Positions 15,762 through 21,765 of a DNA stretch of 22,173 nucleotides are shown here, one piece after another; the stretch's first letter is position 1, and every line of letters begins with the position of its first letter. The notes beneath the pieces were generated by a model. The model had not been told where the DNA came from and did not search any database. It worked only from the letters and a program-made list of their open reading frames with translations. Made by a program: the position numbers and the translations under genes. Source of the stretch: CAZMFZ01 sp964565665 (GTDB lineage Bacteria > Bacteroidota > Bacteroidia > Cytophagales > UBA9547); NCBI GenBank assembly GCA_964565665.1, contig CAZMFZ010000056.1:1-22173 (forward strand). Reading direction: 5' to 3'.

Positions 15762-16370
15762 TTATTTTTTTCTGCTCAACTCCATGATAATTCGTATTTC
15801 TGTTTCGTCCCCTACTACTTTATCTGAAGCCCAATCTCCGGTTCCAACTCCAAAATCGCTCCTTTTAATAGTGGTCTTTGCTTTAATACCTGCTATAAGG
15901 CTTCCATTTTTCATCGGATGATCCATTACATTCAGTAAAGTAAAAGGAATAGTGATGCTTTTGCTTTTGTCTTTAATAGTCAAAACACCTTCCATTTCAA
16001 ATTCTTTCTCAGAAACTTTTTTGAATTTTGTTGATTTGAAAGTCATGTTAGGAAAAGACTTAGCATCAAAAAAATCCTTAGATTTCAAATGGCCATCTCT
16101 TTTACCATCTTTAGTATTTACGCTTCCCACCTCAATTTTAAAGTCAGAAGAGCTGCCTTCTAAATTGGTAGGATCAAATTTCAGGGTTCCGTCAAACTTG
16201 TCAAAAGCCCCTTCGATAGGCACGAAAAAGTGCGAGGTTGTAAAATTTACTGAGCTGTGTGTTCCATCCATGTCCCACAATGGGGCATCTGTTTGCTGGG
16301 CGAATGTGAATGCCATTAATAAAGCTGCCCCTGCTACGGCTAAAGCGATTGATTTTAGTTTGTTTTTCAT
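15762..16370 (-). CDS. YceI-family periplasmic protein
   Basis: The product is 202 residues. The signal peptide (about 1-24, ending LLMAFTFAQ) is followed by the lipocalin-like YceI beta-barrel. The family pattern is complete: WDMDGTHSSVNFTTSHFFVP, then FDKFDGTLKFDP, VGSVNTKDGKRDGHLKSKDF, FDAKSFPNMTFKS, VLTIKDKSKSITIPF and KRSDFGVGT. YceI barrels bind polyisoprenoid-type lipids in the periplasm and often respond to acid or osmotic stress. The specific ligand here is unknown. The gene has its own terminator and lies 141 bases after the DUF6789-like gene. A GTCGT/ACGAC inverted repeat sits about 55 bases upstream. Confidence 0.9.
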   Translation of the reverse strand: MKNKLKSIALAVAGAALLMAFTFAQQTDAPLWDMDGTHSSVNFTTSHFFVPIEGAFDKFDGTLKFDPTNLEGSSSDFKIEVGSVNTKDGKRDGHLKSKDFFDAKSFPNMTFKSTKFKKVSEKEFEMEGVLTIKDKSKSITIPFTLLNVMDHPMKNGSLIAGIKAKTTIKRSDFGVGTGDWASDKVVGDETEIRIIMELSRKK

Positions 16371-16419
16371 AAATTTTGATTGTTTAAGTTTTTACAAATA
16401 TTGTAGTTGCTAAAATGAA

Positions 16420-16440
16420 TTGATGTCGTATGCACGACAA
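16420..16440. promoter_or_regulatory. Candidate operator upstream of YceI gene
   Basis: GTCGT (16425-16429) and ACGAC (16434-16438) are inverted around ATGC, flanked by TTG and CAA. At about 50-70 bases before the ATG it could bind a dimeric regulator. No named site is matched. Confidence 0.3.
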
Positions 16441-16511
16441 GAATGAAATAAATTGTAATTAAAAAAAACTGTAAGAAGATTCTTAACACGTAGAATATTT
16501 AAACCTCTTTA

Positions 16512-16943
16512 TTATTCGGCCGTCTGTTCTGTCACAATCAGGGCTACTACTATTCCGAAAACAACATGCCCAATAAAGCTGCCAATCATCAACAAAATCA
16601 TACTGCCTTCCATGGGCGGCATTGGCATTATCATTCCCATTATTGCCAGCATAATTTGTGCAAAAATGAAAACTGCCACACCAAAGATTACTCCTTTTAA
16701 GATGTTGCTGCTAACTTTTCTCACCACATTACTAAAGAAAAAGGCATAAGCAAAAGCGAAAATTATCCCTATCATAAAGTGCAAGATCCAACCAAATACA
16801 ATTGGCACATTTAACATCACTGATAACATTTCGGGGGGATTCATTTTTGGCATTCCCATCATGGGAGCAATGAATGTAAAGATTGAAAAAACAATAGTGG
16901 CAACAATGCCTGCTATAAGTGCTTGTGCGATTTTATTATTCAT
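16512..16943 (-). CDS. DUF6789-like four-helix inner-membrane protein
   Basis: This 143-residue protein has four hydrophobic helices (about 6-28, 45-68, 81-105 and 113-137). A Met/Pro-rich loop sits after helix 1 (APMMGMPKMNPPEML) and another between helices 3 and 4 (GMIMPMPPMEG). Helix 2 carries GWILHFMIG, helix 4 GSFIGHVVFG. The arrangement of IAGIVATIVFSI, MAPMMGMPKM-type loop, GWxLHFMIG and LKGVIFGVAVF resembles DUF6789 membrane proteins, whose function is unknown. The Met-rich loops and two membrane His residues are suggestive of a metal, but that is inference only. A terminator-like hairpin separates it from the exported-protein gene upstream. Confidence 0.7.
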   Translation of the reverse strand: MNNKIAQALIAGIVATIVFSIFTFIAPMMGMPKMNPPEMLSVMLNVPIVFGWILHFMIGIIFAFAYAFFFSNVVRKVSSNILKGVIFGVAVFIFAQIMLAIMGMIMPMPPMEGSMILLMIGSFIGHVVFGIVVALIVTEQTAE

Positions 16944-16973
16944 GGTTTTAATTTTTTTTTATAGTACGAAAGT

Positions 16974-17004
16974 AAAAACGGGGGATATTATTAAGATAGC
17001 CCCC
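16974..17004 (-). terminator. Terminator or attenuator between two minus-strand genes
   Basis: On the minus strand GGGGG-C-TAT pairs with ATA-T-CCCCC (one mismatch pair) around a 7-base loop, at 16980-17004, followed by G and five T (plus-strand A run 16974-16978). It starts 18 bases after the stop of the gene at 17022 and lies 31 bases before the next ATG. It probably ends, or partly attenuates, transcription into the DUF6789-like gene. Confidence 0.65.
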
Positions 17005-17021
17005 ATTTCAATGGATTATTT

Positions 17022-17681
17022 TTACTTCATCATTTCTTTTTTCATCATTTCTCCCATCTTTTTAGCTTTCATCATATCATCATCTGTGATGATGGGAGAG
17101 GGTTTGTCTGCATCTGCAGTGTTGCCGTTGGCAACATCAAATTGCAATTTCTGCATGTATGCAGGTTTGCCTCCATTTACAAATTCTTTAATAGTGGTAG
17201 CATAAAAATCTCTCGCAGTTTTATAATCTTTATTTCCTTTTATTATATCGTTGGCAAGATTTATGGCAAGAAAATTTGCTCCTTCTTTATCACACCTTGC
17301 AGATATATCACCGTTGGTGCGGTTGCAAATTACGCTGCCATCAAACATGGCAAGTTCATTAAATTTTTCCGCAGGCACTTTGTAATCAATCCATTGTTGC
17401 ATTACATCTGTGTGAGGCATCGGGAAATTGTGCTGATATTCTTTTGCATACACGACAGTTTTTTCCCATTGCCCTGTGTTTTTCCACATCATCATGTCGG
17501 CAGTTTTCGCTTCTGGTTCCCCATATTGTTTTTTCATTATCATTACTGCCATTTTTGAAGCGTCTGACCATCCGTTCATGTCGTCTTTGGGCGATGACAC
17601 CTTTTGAGCTGAAGCGAATTCTCCAAATGCAATGGCACTCAATGCAATGGCAATGGCGGGGAGAATGTTTCTTGTTTTCAT
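17022..17681 (-). CDS. Exported protein of unknown function
   Basis: This 219-residue protein has a signal peptide (about 1-25, ending GEFASAQ). The mature part is helical, with WSDASKMAVMIMKKQYGEPE, TADMMMWKNTGQWEKTVVYA and HNFPMPHTDVMQQWIDYKVP. Further on are FDGSVICNRTNGDISARCDK (Cys119, Cys130) and EGANFLAINLANDIIKG. The last 20 residues are a Met/Lys tail. Similar proteins with HNFPMPHxDVxxQ and SARCDKExxNFLALNLANDI occur in several phyla, without a known function to my knowledge. The two Cys residues may form a disulfide in the periplasm. The gene sits upstream of the DUF6789-like and yceI genes on the same strand; a hairpin follows it. The 347 bases upstream show no gene. Confidence 0.7.
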   Translation of the reverse strand: MKTRNILPAIAIALSAIAFGEFASAQKVSSPKDDMNGWSDASKMAVMIMKKQYGEPEAKTADMMMWKNTGQWEKTVVYAKEYQHNFPMPHTDVMQQWIDYKVPAEKFNELAMFDGSVICNRTNGDISARCDKEGANFLAINLANDIIKGNKDYKTARDFYATTIKEFVNGGKPAYMQKLQFDVANGNTADADKPSPIITDDDMMKAKKMGEMMKKEMMK

Positions 17682-17907
17682 TTGTTTGCTTGGTTTAAAT
17701 TTTTAACTGATTGTATATCTTGTTCTTAAAAAAATTATGCCACAAAGATGAAGAGGTTTAAAAAAAGAATGGGTTAGATGATGTTAAAAAGTCTACAAGA
17801 TTATTTATTGCAAAATTGGAATTGAATTTCTAGGTAATTTATCTTAGTTTTTTGTTAATGAAGAAGACAAAAGGCCGAGTTAGAGCTAAAATATATGCTA
17901 TGGTGAA

Positions 17908-17934
17908 TACACAAAGCACGGAATAGGTTGTGTA
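17908..17934. repeat. Short inverted repeat in a divergent intergenic region
   Basis: TACACAA (17908-17914) and TTGTGTA (17928-17934) are inverted with a 13-base centre, between the divergent genes at 17681 and 18029. It may be a regulatory site. The rest of 17682-18028 shows nothing I can name. Confidence 0.25.
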
Positions 17935-18028
17935 TATTTAAAATTCAACCTTTATGTATTGCTTAAAATAAATAATAATATTTACTTAGCATCATAATTC
18001 TATAAAGTAACCTTAAAAATTAAAATAA

Positions 18029-18505
18029 ATGGATAATCTTATTTCAATTGAAGTACCAGAAGCAGCAGAAAAAGCATTTTTAACAAAAATAGGTGAAGCA
18101 GCCGAACTGCTAAAGCCTTACATCGTAACACTTTCTGAAAACGATAAAGCTAATTTATTGAAATTAGGAGATATTAAAACCCCTTTTGTCACCAGAGTAT
18201 TAGAATACACAGTTACAGACCCAGAATACGCCCCTCGGAAATTTGACCAGGCAGAATTTGAACGTGACATCAAAGCTTTGTTAATTTATAATGGCCTAAT
18301 TTCGGCTATAAACAAATTGGCAGCCGTGGCAGACGATACCCGCTCACTTTTAGCCAATGATTCTTATGACGCTGCCTTAGCCTATTATCGCATAGTAAGG
18401 GCAGAGGCTAAAGAAGGCGATTCTAAAGCTAAAGTTATTTATGATGATTTATCAAAATGGTTTACCAGCAAAACCACCAGTACTGACAAAACCCCAAGAC
18501 CGTAA
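18029..18505 (+). CDS. Helical cytoplasmic protein of unknown function
   Basis: The 158-residue product has no signal peptide or membrane segment and looks all-helical. Segments are AAEKAFLTKIGEAAELLKPY, LSENDKANLLKLGDIKTPFV, TRVLEYTVTDPEYAP and FERDIKALLIYNGLISAINK. DAALAYYRIVRAEAKEGDSK and AKVIYDDLSKWF follow. I have an impression of similar Bacteroidota proteins (KxxPFVxxVLEYxxxNPEFxP, then AKxIYDDLxxxF), all unnamed. A disordered Thr/Lys/Pro tail ends the protein, as also in the DUF6261-like gene at 630. It is monocistronic with a strong terminator and lies next to the 42-bp repeat array. That is why I compare the two loci, although I see no clear sequence homology between the proteins. 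Confidence 0.7.
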   Translation: MDNLISIEVPEAAEKAFLTKIGEAAELLKPYIVTLSENDKANLLKLGDIKTPFVTRVLEYTVTDPEYAPRKFDQAEFERDIKALLIYNGLISAINKLAAVADDTRSLLANDSYDAALAYYRIVRAEAKEGDSKAKVIYDDLSKWFTSKTTSTDKTPRP

Positions 18506-18521
18506 CAAAGAGTGAAACATG

Positions 18522-18556
18522 AAAAAAAGAGCTGCCTTATGGGCAGCTCTTTTTTT
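18522..18556 (+). terminator. Strong rho-independent terminator
   Basis: GAGCTGCC and GGCAGCTC form the core stem around a 5-base loop (TTATG, 18537-18541). An A7 tract precedes the stem and T7 follows, making a fully symmetric 15-bp inverted repeat. It lies 16 bases after the stop of the gene at 18029. Confidence 0.9.
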
Positions 18557-18646
18557 GTTTAAAAGGATAGGCTTTACATCACGATGTAGCATTTTGGATA
18601 AGGCTTAGGTAGCATTAAAATAATATATCCCACAATAATAGCTACA

Positions 18647-18927
18647 CCCACCTCCGAGGTGGGAATAGCCACCTCTTTGATAGGAAATCCCACCTTCGAG
18701 GTGGGAATAGCCACCTCTTTGATAGGAAATCCCACCTTCGAGGTGGGATTANNNNNNNNNNNNNNNNNNNNNNNNNNNNNNNNNNNNNNNNNNNNNNNNN
18801 NNNNNNNNNNNNNNNNNNNNNNNNNNNNNNNNNNNNNNNNNNNNNNNNNNNCCACCTTCGAGGTGGGATTAGCCACCTCTTTGATAGGAATTCCCACCTT
18901 CGAGGTGGGATTAGCCACCTCTTTGAC
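18647..18927. repeat. 42-bp palindromic tandem repeat array, interrupted by a scaffold gap
   Basis: Units start at 18647, 18689, 18731 (cut by the gap), about 18851 and 18893. Each contains CCCACCT-TCG-AGGTGGG (7-bp stem, 3-base loop), then AATAG or ATTAG, then CCACCTC and TTTGATAGGAAAT or its variant. The second CCACCTC can pair with the preceding GAGGTGG, so each unit offers two mutually exclusive hairpins. Left units have GGGAATAG/GGAAAT and right units GGGATTAG/GGAATT; the switch to GGGATTA happens before the gap. The array lies between two convergent genes. Because 42 is divisible by three, frames stay open on both strands, but they show no start signal and are not genes. Confidence 0.9.
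18752..18851. other. Assembly gap (100 N)
   Basis: Exactly 100 N stand in the middle of the tandem repeat. A round 100 is the usual placeholder for a gap of unknown size, so the true number of repeat units is not known. The repeat itself is the probable reason that assembly stopped here. Confidence 0.95.
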
Positions 18928-18975
18928 ACAATATTTTACTTTTAAAGTTAGAAAAGCCGGTAATCGACTTTTGTA

Positions 18976-19062
18976 ATGTCGATTTTAGATAAAAAGCATT
19001 TAGAATCCTCATTATCTTGGTTCGGATTTGCAAATGCCGAACAGCAAGGGCTATTAGGTTAA
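18976..19062 (+). other. Possible 28-aa open frame or gene relic
   Basis: An ATG at 18976 opens MSILDKKHLESSLSWFGFAN and then AEQQGLLG before TAA. The composition is protein-like, and the start lies in an AATCGAC/GTCGATT hairpin (18962-18984). It may be the start of a lost gene; there is no proof of expression. The rest of 18928-19116 shows no other feature. Confidence 0.25.
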
Positions 19063-19116
19063 TTATTGAAAGTGCTTTGTGAAGACACTAAGCATGGTTA
19101 TAATCATGAGCCGTTT

Positions 19117-19692
19117 CTAAGTTTTAAGTGCTGCAGCCAAGCTTTTAAGTGTAGCTGGAATTTTGTTAAGGGGCAAAACGAAATCAATACAGCCTGCCTC
19201 TTGAGCGTGGATAGGCATGAAGTTGACTTCGGCAGAGGCGTCTTGGGCAAAGGTTTTTCCTCCTTTAGCTTTGATTTGCTTGCACCCTGCAGTGCCATCG
19301 CCACCGTATCCGGAAAGCACAATGCCGGCTGCAAGCTCACCCATTTCATTGGCAAGGGAAATAAAAAATATATCTACCTGCTTGTTCCTGCTAATGCGAG
19401 GCGATACTACTTTGAATCGATAGTTTTTAATAGTAAGGTCGGAATCAGAAGGGATTACATACACATGATTTGCAAGAATAGGCATAGCCTCAGAAGCCAC
19501 GGTTACCGACATATTCGTGTGCCTCTGAAGTATAATAGCTAACTCACTATGGGCGTTGGGATTCATGTGAGAGATAATAACAAAGGCCATACCAACATCA
19601 TAGGGCATGGCATCCAGCAGAGCCTTGTATGCATTAAGGGCTCCAGCAGAGCCACCAATTCCTATAATAAATATTGGCTGTGCTTTTGTCAT
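19117..19692 (-). CDS. Stand-alone CheB-type methylesterase domain
   Basis: The 191-residue protein is only the CheB catalytic domain, without the N-terminal receiver domain. The triad is visible: Ser15 in GIGGSAGALNA, His42 in VIISHMNPNAHSELA and Asp132 in VLSGYGGDGTAG. The oxyanion-loop glycines are kept. GKTFAQDASAEVNFMPIHAQ near residues 145-164 is the usual CheB C-terminal signature. CheB removes methyl groups from or deamidates chemoreceptor Glu/Gln. No chemoreceptor or CheR is in the window, so it may act on another target. Its ATG overlaps the TGA of the KaiC-like gene (ATGA), so the two are translationally coupled. Confidence 0.85.
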   Translation of the reverse strand: MTKAQPIFIIGIGGSAGALNAYKALLDAMPYDVGMAFVIISHMNPNAHSELAIILQRHTNMSVTVASEAMPILANHVYVIPSDSDLTIKNYRFKVVSPRISRNKQVDIFFISLANEMGELAAGIVLSGYGGDGTAGCKQIKAKGGKTFAQDASAEVNFMPIHAQEAGCIDFVLPLNKIPATLKSLAAALKT

Positions 19693-21218
19693 CGATTGTT
19701 AGCTAACTTTTTATCTGCGGTATCTATTTGCTCAATACCCTTATTCTTATTGTTGCTTCCTTTAGCTTTAGCCTCATTTGGCGTTACAATAATTCCAGCA
19801 TCACTCAAAATAAATTTGTGCACATCGCCATCATAGTTAGTGCCACGAGACTTAACAATGAAAACTTCTCTGGTGCGTTTTAATCCTTCTTTATCTTCCA
19901 CCATTCTAACAGTGACCCAAGTGTCAATCAAAGAGGAAACACCTATTTCGCCACTCGGGTTACTTTGAAAGGTAGCGGAAACAAGGCTTGTAAAAAACGT
20001 GGTGATGCCTCTGGATTTAAAAAGGTCAATCATACGGGTAATCATAGAGGTTACTTCACGCTCGTTGCCTTCTCCAACGAGACTTGAGAGGGGGTCTATT
20101 ACCACCGCCTTGGGTTTGAAACTGTCAACTAGCTTATAAACGTTCAACAAATGCATTTCTAAACCAAGAAAGGCTGGTCTGAGTGCCACAATCTTTAGCA
20201 GTCCTTTTTTTATCCATGGCGCAAAATCAACACCTATAGAACTCATGTTTTGAGTAAGCTGCCCTGCTGATTCTTCATAGGAGAAGAAAAGACAGCATTC
20301 GCCACGTTTACAACTTTCCACTGCGAATGCCGCTCCAAAACTTGTTTTACCGCAGCCTGCAGTGCCCGAAGCCAGTATGGTGCTGCCTTTGGTGTACCCT
20401 TTACCAATAAATAATTTGTCTAACGATGGAATGCCTGTAGAAACCTTTTTGTCTGATCCCGGTTGGTCAAGCCCAGCTGAGGTGATGGGAATTACGGAAA
20501 GGCCTTCATCGTCTATAACAAATGGATATTCGCTAGTTCCGTGGCTTGAACCTCTGTATTTGATTACCCGAACTCTGCGGGTGGCTATTTCGTCTTTCAC
20601 TCTGTTGTCGAGCAGAATAATGCAATCAGAGATATACTCTTCCAAGCCATGGCGTGTAAAAGAATCGCTTTGCGATTGCTCGCCCGTAAATATAGCCGTT
20701 ACCTTTTTTGTTTTAAGCCATCGAAAAAGTCTTTTTATCTCCAATCGAAGTATGCCAACATCTGTAATACCAGCAAAAAGAGACTCTATAGAATCTAAAA
20801 CAACCCGTTTGGCATCGATAGAAACAATGGCTTCTTCCAAGCGAACGAATATTCCTTCCAAATTGAAGTTGGTCTCTTGCATGTCTTTGCGGTCTAAAAC
20901 AACATGTTCGAGCACAATTTTTTTCTGCGACACCAGACCCTGCAAATCCATATTGAGCGAAGCCACGTTTTTAAAAAGTTCCTCTTCTGTCTCTTCAAAT
21001 GACATAAGAACTCCGGGCTCCTTGTAGTCGGTCGCGCCTCTGATCAGAAAGTCAACCCCAAAAAGGGTTTTTCCTGAACCAGCATTTCCCGAAACTAAAG
21101 TGGCCCCATGCTGCGGAAGCCCGCCTTCGCTAATTTCGTCAAAACCCTTGATCCCTGTTGGGCATTTGAGCAATTTATTATTCCTCGCGGTAATATTTTC
21201 TTTCGCAGTTTTTGCCAT
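19689..21218 (-). CDS. Double-domain KaiC-like ATPase
   Basis: This 509-residue protein has two RecA-like KaiC domains. CI has Walker A GNAGSGKT (44-51), the catalytic Glu pair in SFEETEEEL (75-76), and Walker B VVLDSIES (Asp142). CII has Walker A GTAGCGKT (285-292), FFSYEES (Glu315-Glu316) and VVIDPLSSL (Asp375). In CII the GVSSLIDT stretch (Ser428, Ser429) aligns with the Ser431/Thr432 phosphorylation site of cyanobacterial KaiC, followed by the KSRG motif. Autophosphorylation is therefore possible. KaiC-like proteins outside cyanobacteria are thought to act in signalling or stress. No KaiA or KaiB is seen. The C-terminal tail (485-509) is Asn/Lys-rich. The gene overlaps cheB by ATGA and is 46 bases after the eRF1-like gene. 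Confidence 0.9.
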   Translation of the reverse strand: MAKTAKENITARNNKLLKCPTGIKGFDEISEGGLPQHGATLVSGNAGSGKTLFGVDFLIRGATDYKEPGVLMSFEETEEELFKNVASLNMDLQGLVSQKKIVLEHVVLDRKDMQETNFNLEGIFVRLEEAIVSIDAKRVVLDSIESLFAGITDVGILRLEIKRLFRWLKTKKVTAIFTGEQSQSDSFTRHGLEEYISDCIILLDNRVKDEIATRRVRVIKYRGSSHGTSEYPFVIDDEGLSVIPITSAGLDQPGSDKKVSTGIPSLDKLFIGKGYTKGSTILASGTAGCGKTSFGAAFAVESCKRGECCLFFSYEESAGQLTQNMSSIGVDFAPWIKKGLLKIVALRPAFLGLEMHLLNVYKLVDSFKPKAVVIDPLSSLVGEGNEREVTSMITRMIDLFKSRGITTFFTSLVSATFQSNPSGEIGVSSLIDTWVTVRMVEDKEGLKRTREVFIVKSRGTNYDGDVHKFILSDAGIIVTPNEAKAKGSNNKNKGIEQIDTADKKLANNR

Positions 21219-21264
21219 TTTTTTTATTAATTATTAATGAATAGTAATTAAGTGCTGGTCTGGC

Positions 21265-21648
21265 TTAATTTTTGGAAAAATATTCCTTCACAAAGGCATG
21301 TTGCTGGTTGTCTGTCATTTTATCAGCTGTTTGCGTTTCAATTTTAATGTTTTCAAAATGATGATCGGCTTTTAAAACATGCAATAGTTCCACTTTAGCA
21401 TCTGTAGGGCCGAAAAGAATAACCTCTTCGTAATTCTTAATAATATTGCCCAGTTTTTTATAAAATTCAGCTTGCTGGTGCTGCTCTTTATTATGTATCA
21501 GGTTTTCACCCTTGTTTGAGTCATGTGCTGTATCCTCAAGCACAATTTCTAATGCTTTTACCTGCGCATCAGCATTATCGATATTAAATTCCATTAGGTA
21601 TGCGTTCGCATGATCCATCCAAATCCCCAATTTTTTTTCTGCTTTCAT
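21265..21648 (-). CDS. eRF1-domain-like small protein
   Basis: The 127-residue soluble protein begins KKLGIWMDHANAYLMEF and contains NLIHNKEQHQQAEFYKKLGN, then EEVILFGPTDAKVELLHVLK and the ending QHAFVKEYFSKN. The LGIWMDHxxAxL start, the FGPTDAK turn and the strand-helix layout recall eRF1 domain-3-like (baeRF-type) proteins that bind ribosomes or RNA. I make the assignment from memory and am only moderately sure. It lies 46 bases upstream of the KaiC-like gene on the same strand, in what looks like a single transcript, and 117 bases after the universal stress gene. Confidence 0.6.
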   Translation of the reverse strand: MKAEKKLGIWMDHANAYLMEFNIDNADAQVKALEIVLEDTAHDSNKGENLIHNKEQHQQAEFYKKLGNIIKNYEEVILFGPTDAKVELLHVLKADHHFENIKIETQTADKMTDNQQHAFVKEYFSKN

Positions 21649-21687
21649 TGTGTTATTTTTAGTTAATTGAATAAAATAAATCTGGTT

Positions 21688-21706
21688 ATAATGCTGCTTG
21701 CATTAT
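21688..21706 (-). terminator. Weak hairpin after the second universal stress gene
   Basis: ATAATGC (21688-21694) and GCATTAT (21700-21706) form a 7-bp stem with a 5-base loop. It lies between the Usp gene and the eRF1-like gene on the minus strand. No T run follows, so it may allow read-through. Confidence 0.35.
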
Positions 21707-21765
21707 TTGTATTGTGATTGTAAGTTCAGTAGGAATATCGTTTCAGGCTTCGGTATGTCAGATTA

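Noticed and set aside
18647..18927. CRISPR array
   Set aside because: The segments between the palindromes are nearly identical from unit to unit, so there are no unique spacers, and no cas gene is in the window.
18574..18976. Open frames of 95-114 codons through the repeat array on both strands
   Set aside because: A 42-base period keeps every frame open. The frames cross the 100 N, lack start signals and encode only 14-residue repeats of low-complexity sequence.
19066..19542. 158-codon plus-strand frame opposite cheB
   Set aside because: It is the complement of a gene with a full catalytic triad, and its translation shows no domain or compositional sign of a real protein.
20362..21027. 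221-codon plus-strand frame opposite the KaiC-like gene
   Set aside because: It is a shadow of the Walker motif-bearing frame. Ser/Thr-rich translation without a fold-like pattern.
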